NCBI GenBank assembly: GCA_015178975.1
Contig: WHVD01000065.1
Span: forward strand, 248,001 to 312,000
Direction of reading: 5' to 3'
Source of the DNA: Hysterangium stoloniferum
Taxonomy: Eukaryota > Basidiomycota > Agaricomycetes > Hysterangiales > Hysterangiaceae
DNA: 64,000 nucleotides
Shown here: one piece after another, positions 36,679-46,533 of the stretch
How positions within the stretch are numbered: the first letter of the stretch is position 1
Layout of the letters: each line of letters starts with the position of its first letter
The notes under the pieces: generated by a model
What the model was told of the DNA's origin: nothing
Seen by the model: the letters and a program-made list of their open reading frames with translations, nothing else
Database searches by the model: none
Position numbers and translations under genes: made by a program

Positions 36679-38087
36679 TCATGGCTCAAACTTCTGCAAC
36701 ATCTCCTTTGGTAGACTTGCACCGGTCCCCTCCCTTTTATAAAGCACGATCTCCTTCCCTTCTTTCTTGCACACAAGACTTAACATCGCCCCCTCCCCTT
36801 CTCCCAGAACAATCTCTCTGATCTCTTCCAAAATCCTTTTGAGTTTCCGTAATCCATCCGCCGTCTTCCTTGCAACCTCTCCCGTCTTCAGTTCCTCCAG
36901 GGTTTTCTTCCGCACCTCTGTGAAAGTCCCATGGTCATGCACACAGACGAACATGTGAGGCGTCTGAGAGAGGAGGAGCTGGGGATACGACTCGTTCCAG
37001 TCGAAGTTATCTACAGATTTGATGGAGCGGGTTTTAAGTTCCAGTAAGGAAGATTGGGGGACGAGGTTTCCTTCGGTGATAATGTTCAGGTGATTGCCAT
37101 CGAATGTTGGAATTTTTATAATCTCCCTTTCGGTCTGGTGTACGGTGAGGTTTCCGAAGGCTGCTGACAAGTCATTGAAATCATTCGTTTTTTTCGTGGC
37201 GACTACATTCCCCGCGGGCTGAGTAGGGAGACATGCATCGGTCCTATATCTTACCAGCATCTTCAACCCGTCTAGGTCCTAAGCAACAGCTTATCAATGG
37301 GAGTTGAGACTGCTGACAATTCAGTGTACTACTTACATAGGTGATAATCCTAGTGTGGCCCGTTGCAGTCTCGCATCCAGGGGCAAGTCGCGTGCTCGCC
37401 TTCTCAAACTCCTTCTCGTATCCCGGACCACCGTTTTCCACTGCGTAGATCTCCCACCGCTGCATGATAATAGTCTTGACTCCTACAAATTCCAGATCGA
37501 TCCTGAACGTCCCTGCATTCTCACCGCCAGAAGCCCAGCGCAAGAGTTTACGTAGACCGTTGCGGTCAGTCACAAAATCTACGGAGCTGAAGTCAAATCT
37601 GGGTGCGAGATGGGATACTGCCGCGATGAGTGGGAGTAATGGGGAGCTCGACAATCGTGAGGCATTATGGTCGACGTATGTCAGTCCGCTGTCGCGAGGC
37701 ACGGCATATGGCATTGGTCGATTTCTCCATACAGGAGGAGATGCTATTAAATGACCCGGTCCGTGAGAACGATCCTCATGCGCTGAACGCGGACTATGAG
37801 GACTACTTACCAGGAACAATCATAGTAGGCGACACAGCATCATCCCAACTATAGGACGCAACGACCTCAAAATTACCGATAGCTATACTATTGCCGCTCA
37901 CTTCCTCCGCTTGAGATGCTGGAAGAGATATAAAATCGACTTTGTCCGTCAGGTTTTCCATGATTTGCGCTTCTGAAGGCTCTTTTCGCTCGAACGGATT
38001 GCGTCCGGGAGCATTAGCCCTTCCTTTCCCCCTAGGCACGAAAGCTCTTCGACTTCTAGACGGTGTGGGTAATCCGTAGCTAGCCAT
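36679..38087 (-). CDS. Fungal-specific hypothetical protein (intact copy B)
   Basis: Three exons (37811-38087, 37337-37743, 36679-37278, minus strand) give 427 residues from the ATG of MASYGLPTPSRSRR. An in-frame upstream ATG at 38135 would add 16. Basic disordered start, then a block opening with PPVWRNRPMPYAVP and DFSSVDFVTDRNGLRKLLRW, then a domain ending in a charged helix (RKTADGLRKLKRILEEIRE). I recognise this as a large Agaricomycete family often labelled geranylgeranyl pyrophosphate synthetase in databases. It lacks the DDxxD motifs of prenyl synthases, so that label should not be used. Function unknown. No signal peptide or membrane segment. Confidence 0.85.
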
Positions 38088-38135
38088 ATGATCAGAGAGT
38101 GCAAGTAGTAGTACCTCTTGGGGAGAAGAATGCAA

Positions 38136-39784
38136 ACTTTGTTGATTTGAGAGATAAAAATGGTCCTTATAAAGAAAAGTTCGAGTCTTCTTTCACAGAA
38201 GTGTCATTCCAAGTTGCCGTCTCAGTTTGACACGAAGGTACATAAATCGAACATGGATTTCCTAGTAATGACCCGCCACATAAGTATAATGTGATCCTGT
38301 GCCAGGATTCTTGATATACAGCCATAAACGAAACTAATGCGGACGATCGATGGCACTGGCACACCAGAAATTGGAAATCAAAGTGACAGAAAAATATATC
38401 GGTGTGATACAGCGCGACGGAGCGTGTTTCTCCACGTGACGGACCACGTCTTGGAGTTTAACGCTCTTCAAGTCTCAAATCAGTCCCCACAAATATGATA
38501 AGGCAGAAATTCTTCTTTGAGTTACTAAGTTTTCAATCCTCTACTACCCCAAACTATCAAATAACTTGAACTCAATCATAATGTTCTGAAAACGAACCCA
38601 ACAAGACTACTTGCTAAGGGTAACGTTGTTGAGGCCGTATATGTGCCTTCATTTACTTCACTTTCCCATGCCTGACGAAGGTCGTTAGGTTGGTCATATG
38701 ACTCCCAGATTTTCCTGATGAGGTTAATAAGGGGACTTAGTTTCCTTGATATAGTCTATGGATTACAGTCATTATCTTGGAAGATATGTATTATGTGAAA
38801 TTTGCCTTGCGACGATCATCGTCAGCATAGTGACCGTCTCAGGGGGATGATGATTTTTTGGGGAAAGCACGCATGTAACTAGCTCTTAGTCTAGGCTAAA
38901 AAATGCGATGAAAATAAGGGCTCTTGAGTTGTTAGTCCCGTGAGCAGCTGCGCGGACGCTTTGCCTTCATGTTTACGCTCTGCTTTGACCAGCTTTTGTG
39001 TTCGTTCTGGCGCTCTAGGGACGAAAATAGCAATCGTTATACACGGCGTGAGCTTTTCTTCTTATTCCATTCCCAACGAGCTATCCGCGAGTTGCCATAT
39101 AGACCACAGGATCCGATTGAAGTCATTGCCGGTTTCTTAATCCTTAGGCCTCACGAACTCGGTTGGAATTCTAGAATATTATCTCCAAAATCCAAAATAC
39201 TTCTGATCTGTCCGAAAACTTTCTTACTGTACGTGCAATTAGCACCTTCGGATTCGAAGTTATCTGTGGTATGCGAGGTGGTTAAATAAGTCGACCGCGA
39301 AAGGCGTAATGAAGTACGTCCAGCTTAATAAAAACCAATCGACTGCTTCAATGCTTTTATTTTATAGAACTGTTACATAATGTATCTTCTACTATTTGCC
39401 AACCACCTAGCGAGTGGATACCAAGCTCAAAAAACCAGCTTAGCCAGCATTAACTTCTTTCCAACCAGTTTACAACCAAGTAGTCAATTGGCACATTCCT
39501 TTGATATTCTCGGGGCAGGCACTTTGAGTTCTCCTTTGAACGGTATCTCGATATTTGCCGCAGTTCGAATTCAAGAAGAACGTGGCTTTGGGACTATGGG
39601 CCGATATTTCGCCGCCAAGGGTGGTCTGGCACGTGCGATAATCAATTATGTAACATTAGTGCCGATTGAAGAACAAGGGAAGGGATAAAGAACGTCATCA
39701 AGATAATGAACACATGTAATTGACAGAAAGACACAAAAGCAGTTGAGAAGGAATCTCAAAGACCATTAAATAAATATCCCCCAA
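38136..39784. other. Intergenic region between copy B and HIS1
   Basis: No supported gene. Two ORFs of 102-106 codons (near 38969-39289 and 39380-39688) have no recognised features. The first part, about 38160-38300, is the copy-B promoter and has a paralogous counterpart at about 36380-36560. Confidence 0.45.
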
Positions 39785-39935
39785 TGACTCCCGCCACTGA
39801 TGTACGTGTCACGTGTTTACTATCACGTGATATATATATTCACCCTCGTGTTTCTATTTTTAGTCTCAGCGAATTTTGGTGACTCGACGCACTTCAAACG
39901 ACTCTCTACCTTCAAGTTCGAATAAAGAAACCGAT
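39785..39935 (+). promoter_or_regulatory. HIS1 promoter with TGACTC and CACGTG sites
   Basis: Two TGACTC sites (39785-39790 and 39880-39885) match the core of the Gcn4/Cpc1 response element that activates amino-acid biosynthesis genes on starvation. Two CACGTG E-boxes (39810-39815, 39824-39829) precede a TATATATAT stretch. Regulation is inferred from these motifs and the gene's pathway. Confidence 0.55.
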
Positions 39936-41221
39936 ATGAGTGGGTTTGTTATATATTATTATATTATACACCGTTCTGAAAAGATTGCTAGACTTGGTTC
40001 CCGAAGCCCTTGATGGGCGACTCCTATTCGCCATTCCAAAAAAAGGTGACTTGCCGCATTCGTTTTGAAAAAAAAATAGCGAATAATAACGAAACCCAGG
40101 CCGGTTATACGAGAAAGCACTGGAGTTGCTTGCTGGTTAAAACTTTGTTTTACCCAGAAAGCATCGATATTGACAATAATACAGGTGCGGATATCCAGTT
40201 CAGGCGGTCCAATCGTTTGGACGTTTGTCTTGTCCAAAACCACCCTATAGCACTGCAAGTACCAGTGTGCTTGTTCCAAACAATTAAATGAAACTTATAG
40301 CCATATTCCCAGGGTCTTTCTTCCTGCGGCAGACATACCATCCTTCGTGGGCAAAGGTAATGTCGACCTCGGAATTACAGGGCACGATGTCATCCTGGAA
40401 TCAAGCATGTCCGAGCTCGTCACAGAAACGTTGCGCCTAGGCTTCGGCGCGTGTGCCCTACAGGTCCAAGTGCCAGAGGCGTCCTCAATCAAGACGGTGG
40501 ATGATCTCGCCGGCAAACGTGTCGTGACTTCGTTTGAAGTCTTGTCGGGGAAGTATTTCCAAGAGCTTGACGATAGACTAGGTCTGCAGGGAGAGGAGCG
40601 AACAAAAATAGAATATGTAGGTGGCAGTGTTGAGGCAGCATGTGCGTTGGGACTCGCGGATGGTATAGGTTCGTCGTTTTGAGCTCTTTTCGCTTGGTAT
40701 GAGGCTGACTATCTTCTCTAGTCGATCTCGTAGGTATGGCGTTTCCATTGAAATAGCTTTGCCCGTAACTCAGCATTGCACCGCTCAGAATCCGGAGAGA
40801 CCATGCGTGCAGCTGGTTTGCATGCAATCGGAACAGTTCTACAGACCCAGGCCGTCCTCATCAAATCCAGCACTCCCAAACATGCGCATCTCACGCCTCT
40901 GATTGAACGAATCACGAAACGGATAGCAGGTGTTATCGCCAGCACGAAGTACAACTTGCATTGCTTTAAACTGTGTATTGTTCATAACCATTTCTCAGAT
41001 ACATATTGTGTCAGTATAATATTCCACGAGCCGCTCTTCCCAAAGCGATAGAGATCACGCCTGGACACCGTGCACCGACAATATCGCCTCTAGATGATGA
41101 GGATTGGGTAGCTATAAGCAGTATGGTGGAGAAAAAGAAGGTCGCAGATGTCATGGATCAACTGGTCGACATAGGCGCTGAAGATGTTCTGATTGTTCGC
41201 TTGGACAATTGTAGGGTGTAG
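39936..41221 (+). CDS. HIS1: ATP phosphoribosyltransferase (first step of histidine synthesis)
   Basis: Condenses ATP and PRPP, the committed and histidine-inhibited step. Eight exons give 304 residues, the usual size of the long HisG form: 39936-39939, 39992-40045, 40100-40135, 40185-40254, 40313-40668, 40722-40733, 40789-40948, 40999-41221. Motifs: LLFAIPKKGRLYEKAL, GADIQFRRSNRLD, VFLPAADIPSFVGKG, VDLGITGHD and the PRPP loop ESGETMRAAGL. The C-terminal ~75 residues (DDEDWVAISSMV...GAEDVLIV) are the regulatory domain. The 4-nt first exon (ATGA) is inferred: there is no in-frame ATG closer, and splicing at 39940-39991 gives a sensible start. Intron 4 (40255-40312) uses a GC donor (GCAAGT); no GT alternative keeps the frame. 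Exon 6 is 12 nt. Convergent with RPC34, 69 bp apart. Confidence 0.93.
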
Positions 41222-41290
41222 ATGTAATTACATAGACATGCAAGATTCCTCAATAGATAAGAGATGAAGTTATGCCGCATGCCCCTTCAA

Positions 41291-43151
41291 TCAAAACTCT
41301 GCGAAACCTTGCTGCAGAAACTCCCCATAATACGTGCATTCTTTAGGATTAACAGGTCCTGTCTCGTTGCAAAAGTCGAATACTGGACACCGACCACAGG
41401 GAGCCTGGGACCATCCGAGACTGACCCGTTCATGACGAATAGCGCGATAGACATTCGCCCCGCCTAACGCAGTCATGCCATCATCCGAGTCGTCGGAGTT
41501 GACATCAAACTTGGACTTCACCTTCGCTTTGGTCTTCGATTTCGATCTGGACTTGGAAAGTGAGCGTTTCTTCCTTCTGCGGGATGTCGATGAGGAATCC
41601 GACGCGTCCGATTCAGATTCGGATTCAGATTCGGATTTGGACTCGGATTCGGACTCGGACTCCGAACTGGAGGAGCGGGAACGCTTCTTGGACCTGGATT
41701 TTGATTTTGACCGGGAGGATTTGGAAGATTTCGACGCCGATTTGCGCTTCTTGGATTTCTTGCGATCATTGTCCGAATCTGACTCACTCTCAGACTCATC
41801 GCCGCTGCTATCTTCTTTCTTCCTCTGCTTGCCTTTCTTCCGTCTCTTCCGGTCGTCGCTGTCGTCGCTTTCTTCCTTCAACTTGCGTTTCTTCTTTTTC
41901 CTTGTGTCCACGTCACTCTCGTCATCACTGCTGTCCTTCCGCGATCTCTTCTTCCCCTTCGGCTTCTTTTTCCTTTCTGCCTCCTTTTTCCGTCTCTTCT
42001 CCTTCCGTTCCTCCTCGCTATCATCGTCCAGAGCGCCCATATCCCACATCCCAGCACCGTACGCTGGCAACCGTTCAATCTCGCCATCGTATACCAAGAC
42101 ATCGAGCAGCATCTCTACATGCTCGACACCGAGTTCCTGTTCGCTTAATCGGGACTTTTGTAGCCAAGAATGGATAGTTTTAGCAGTTGGATACGAAGAT
42201 GATCGTGAGATTGGATACAGAGGTGCCGCGGAACCGGACGGGGCACCGTCTTCCCACGAGAAAGCTGACTTTGGGTAACTCTGTGCAATCTGTAATGCCA
42301 AGGGCCATATATAGTATATGTAAAACATACCTTATCTTGGATGAATCTCAGACATGCGCTCGTTAGCATCTTGATGAACTCAGTATCAAGTTCATTCTCA
42401 GAATACCACGGGCCGCCAGTGACTTCTACAGAAGGCTCCAGGTGAGACATCATGTAGATTTTACGAGTTGGGTACTGCATGAGAGCTGTGTCACTGCTGC
42501 GGATAGACCATGTATCGCATAGAACGCACTTTAACCGACTTGATAGCCTTTATCAATCCTTTCTGCTCTAATGACTTCAAACAACGATTTATAATTGTCT
42601 GATGAAGCTCCGTCTTTCCTTTCAGATGCTTCGTCCATATGCCTATAAAGCCAAGGTCATTCGTTATCGGCGTAAATTACGCTGTTGACGAACCTTCATT
42701 GCCGGATGACTGTATATGATTCAAAACCATATTCTCATCGCCTCCCATTTCTTTTTTTCTAAAAAAAGAGAGCTCAGGAGCAAGTAATCCCTCGCGCGAT
42801 GAATGACGTACATCTCTATTTCTTTCTTCGCAACCGCCTTATAGGATATTTGCTTCCCTTCATCTTGCATCATTTTAACCATACCCTGGAAATCCATTCA
42901 GAAATCGATACCGATACTATAACACATATATAATGCGTACCGTGGATAATAAGAAGTTGATGGCCCCAATACGAACATTGACATCTGGAACGAGCGCATC
43001 GATCTCTTTTTGTGAAAGAGTCTACCACATGCCCAGCTCAGCTAAAAATGCTCAATTAGACTGACAAAATATTCACCTTTTTCGCATTACTAGAACAGGC
43101 TAGATGTATCTTCTGCTCTATAGCATTCAAAGGGCGCACAGCAGGAGCCAT
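41291..43151 (-). CDS. RPC34: RNA polymerase III subunit C34 with large charged insertion
   Basis: Pol III-specific subunit that helps recruit polymerase through TFIIIB and open promoters for tRNA and 5S genes. Seven exons (43077-43151, 42941-43021, 42812-42885, 42694-42758, 42530-42642, 42331-42474, 41291-42289, minus strand) give 516 residues; yeast and human proteins are about 316. N-terminal tandem winged helices contain GNEGIWTKHLKGKTELHQ and RKIYMMSHLEPS. The C-terminus keeps the four Cys of the 4Fe-4S site (about 482, 485, 491, 502; APCGRCPVFDFC). Between them, about residues 272-454 is a run of Lys/Arg/Ser/Asp/Glu, including SKSRSKSK and SESESES repeats, explaining the extra length. 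One intron is only 41 nt. Confidence 0.95.
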
Positions 43152-45829
43152 TACAGCTGTTGTTTACCGTGGTCACTGAAGACGATGAGTCACACTATGA
43201 CGAACCGTGACGACCTTATCCATTAGTGATGCAGTTCTTAAGTACTGCAGGTAAATACTTAAAAAATTCAAGAATATTATCTGAAATGTTTTATTAGATG
43301 TAGAGAGTTATTCCGGCGGAAATCCCATCCATAAGCAGACTTGGGTGAATCTTAGCGTTGCTGACGGCGCAAGCGGTTCGATTTTCGCACGACTATCACG
43401 ATTGCAGAACTTGACCTAGCTACTGCAAAGATTCGGCTTTGGACCTTTTCAGCATGTGGCTACACTTTTCATGAAAGGTCCAAAGCCGAATATTGAGCCT
43501 GAAGCCGTGGAGCCGAGTCACGGCAACGTGACACTACACTACATAATTACGATTTTAAAAATTTCTTTTTCTTCGTCCGTTTTTTGGGGAGTATTTTTGG
43601 TGAGCCAGGTCGCTATGCCATACTATGCTTGTGGTTAATTGGCTTGTGCCAGGGGTGTAAATGTAATAAGTATATCTATATTCTAGAAAGGGATACACAA
43701 CCTACAAAGTGTGAACTCCACCCAGGGAAAGGCGTTTAGATAGGATAGCCTCGCTACTAGTGTGGGACTCAGGCAAGCGGTTTCTGGAGATCCCCTCCAC
43801 TAAAACCCCGGTTATCGCCCCTGCTGACATACCTGTTACCTCACTCTTGCCTAAGAATCTCCACCATAACGAGGTTCAGAGACAGCTTTTCTTCTGGAGT
43901 TCGTCACGGGCAGAACAATTTGTATTCTGCCTGCCATTGCCTTAAAGATATACTAAGGTTGCGGGAAGATTAAAGCAAATGTTTAGATTTACTTCTGCTC
44001 TCTGACTCATCATTACGGTGGCAGCCTGAGACACGTCTGAGCAGGCCCTTGGCGTCCTTATCACTGATATCGCTCCATCGAAACTACTGGGTGAGTTTTT
44101 GGTTATTCAACCCGTCCCCGGCGACTGTACTGACTTCTCGCAAGCGCAGAATATGTTATGACATCCCTGATTATGCGTAGAACAACATTGATCCCCATCA
44201 ATGACTCGGAGTCGCAGACATTCTCATCTAAGCCACCGATCGACCAGGTGCACGTGCTCTCACAAGGAACAACGCTCTGCTCGGTAAATTCAGATTTCCT
44301 GAAATCCTACCTGTTAGAATGAAGAAGGGAGGTGGATGTGAGACACAAGAAGTGTGAGAGCTCAGACACAGACACAGACACGAACGAGTGAATGCAAATT
44401 TCACCAGCGCGCACTATGGACCCACAATGGTACATAACTTGTAACTACTGTGCCGAGTCACTAAATCTAACACTACCTCCCCTCTGTAGTATCACAAGTC
44501 GAAGTCCCATTAGAGGTTGATATGAATGGTGTACTCATCTCAGCTCATGTAGCGCATTGTGGAATACTGCAACCAGTCATGCTCCTTGGTCCAAACGGTT
44601 TTCTTTGTTTCACTCTAGATAGTGCCAGCTCGATGTAAAACCGATAGCCCGTGAAAGGGCAAGCATGACTGCAGTAGACAACTCCGGTACGGTGATTACT
44701 ACCATCCCGATATTGCGACACCGACCCCCTCAATGGAGAAAACAGCCCTTGCTGAAGATGTGTGGAGATTGACAAGTTGAATCGTCCTTTACGTGAATGT
44801 CACAAAACCAAATTACTTTTAGCCATTTGAAAATATGGAAGCATCACGAAGTTACTGGGTCGGATGACGTGAGGCCAGCTTTAGCTTATAGAACAGAAGA
44901 ACCGCCATTAATCTACAATGGATATTGTTAGTGTAAGGTATACAAAACTGCACTTTAAGACGGTAAATACAATATAAAGTTGTGGCGGCCAGAAATCAGA
45001 ATTTAGTCCCGACATTATGAATCCTCTGTCCCATACATGTGGGCTGTATCGCGTTTGATATACACGTAATTTTTCCAATCTACATTGCATCTCTAAAGGA
45101 AGCAAATATTTTGAGAAAAAGCTTAGATGGATCCGTCACGGGAAAGCGACATTCCTTTATCGTCGCCATCACCATTCCCGTAAACCAGTAGCAGGAGGTC
45201 CTGGTAAAAGAATAGTTTTTTTTGAACTCCGATATAGAGGCAACGATGCATAAAAGTCAAGAGCAAGGAAGTAGCCGCAGCGGGTGCTGTATTGAAGCTG
45301 ATGGGAGGGTACCAAAGAAGTGGGATTAGCATCTAAAGGTCAGCTAGGGGAGTAGATTGAGGTAGGATATCAGAACTGTTACTTCTATAGTTTCGGGAAA
45401 GAAATGAGTGGAAAAAATCAAGTTTTGTTATGATCTTTGGATCGACTCATTGACCAGCTGGCCAAGCCACCGATACAAAAAGGCAAGAGTGATCCTTGGT
45501 GCGGAATGGCACAGCTACTTGGGTCCTGGCATCTCATTTACATGATATCCATGATGCTACCATTAGATTTAGTGTTAAGATAATCTGGTAGCGAGGGAGA
45601 GCAAAGTGCAAGGACTCTCTATCTACTGACAAACATTGAGCTTTTATGATCTAAGGTCTGATGATTTGATCAGATTCTGTCGACATAACTTGTTTCCTGG
45701 AATAGCAGCTAGCAGCTTAGTGTTGGAAAGTGCCTGACAAGGACTACACCCCACCAGACCCTCCCGATAAGCTCCCGAGGAGTTATATGACCCACTGAGT
45801 TCAAGGATAGGATTTGTGTATTGTCTAAA
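43152..45829. other. Intergenic region right of RPC34
   Basis: No gene supported in about 2.7 kb. It contains the perfect hairpin at 43431-43491 and otherwise weak, mutually antisense ORFs of under 80 codons. Confidence 0.4.
43431..43491. repeat. 18-bp perfect inverted repeat (hairpin)
   Basis: ATTCGGCTTTGGACCTTT (43431-43448) and its exact complement (43474-43491) enclose 25 nt. A second small one, GCCGTG/CACGGC, follows near 43504-43524. Could be an element end or the precursor of a small RNA. Confidence 0.8.
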
Positions 45830-46185
45830 TGTTAGAGTATGAGATACTCCGATTAGTGATGATCTCATACCTTGTCTTGTGATTGATTAGATCCGACCAG
45901 TTCACATCATGTGATAGTTATATTTAGTTTAGTGTTCACTTAGTTCTGTGTTGCGCACACACATTCACTGCACAGACCAGTGCACAGACCATGTATTCTA
46001 GTATATAGTTCGCCCCAGCTGAGGAGTGGATCCTCATCTGGAAGCCTAGCTATAGCATCAGTTTACTTCACACCGCTCTACTCTTAAGTGGCATTCACTC
46101 CTAATGGCAGAAACATGTTCGGGTCTGATCTTGCTGTCAAGTGCTAGGATTCCCAATGTATTCTCTTTTCAGATCTTCAACTATT
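45830..46185 (+). repeat. Candidate solo Copia-type LTR
   Basis: Starts TGTTAGAG, with an early perfect inverted repeat GTATGAGAT/ATCTCATAC (45837-45870) and a TATA-like AGTATATAG near 46000. Copia-2 inserted close to its right end. No second copy is seen in the window, so the call rests on form alone. Confidence 0.35.
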
Positions 46186-46190
46186 ATTTT

Positions 46191-46533
46191 TATAACAAAT
46201 AGAATATCTCAGTCGTTACAAGATATGTAGAACAACTAGTATTAAATGGAATACCTATAACAAATAGAATATCTGTTAATTAAGTAAGCAAACTATAGCA
46301 GTAAACATATGAGTCGTGTCGTACCTCAGTCGTTACAAGATATGTAGAACGACTGAGGTTAGAGTACAAATCCCCAACTATTTATGCGTAGATAGCCAAC
46401 TGGAACAATAGAACAAAAGAGCCAAAAGGGGTCACTGCCAAGAAAACAGACTATGGAATACAATAGGGGTTGAGGACCCTATGACTTCAAGTGTATCGGG
46501 ATCCGGAGCATGTGTTAGTCTTGATCCATAACA
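46191..46533 (-). repeat. Copia-2 3' LTR
   Basis: 343 bp. It contains a perfect 12-bp inverted repeat, ACCTCAGTCGTT at 46323-46334 with its complement at 46348-46359, and TATAACAAATAGAATATCT twice. In the 5' LTR one arm has a single CpG-to-TpG change. Confidence 0.93.

Noticed and set aside
36679-38087. Geranylgeranyl pyrophosphate synthase
   Set aside because: The database label usual for this family; the protein has no DDxxD motifs and no prenyl-synthase layout.
38969-39688. Two ORFs of 102-106 codons before HIS1
   Set aside because: No recognisable motif or splice continuation; cannot be supported as genes.
41475-42278. 267-codon plus-strand ORF opposite RPC34
   Set aside because: Shadow of the charged low-complexity coding region; its Ser/Asp/Phe/Leu composition is the antisense of Glu/Lys/Ser/Arg repeats, and the minus-strand gene is certain.
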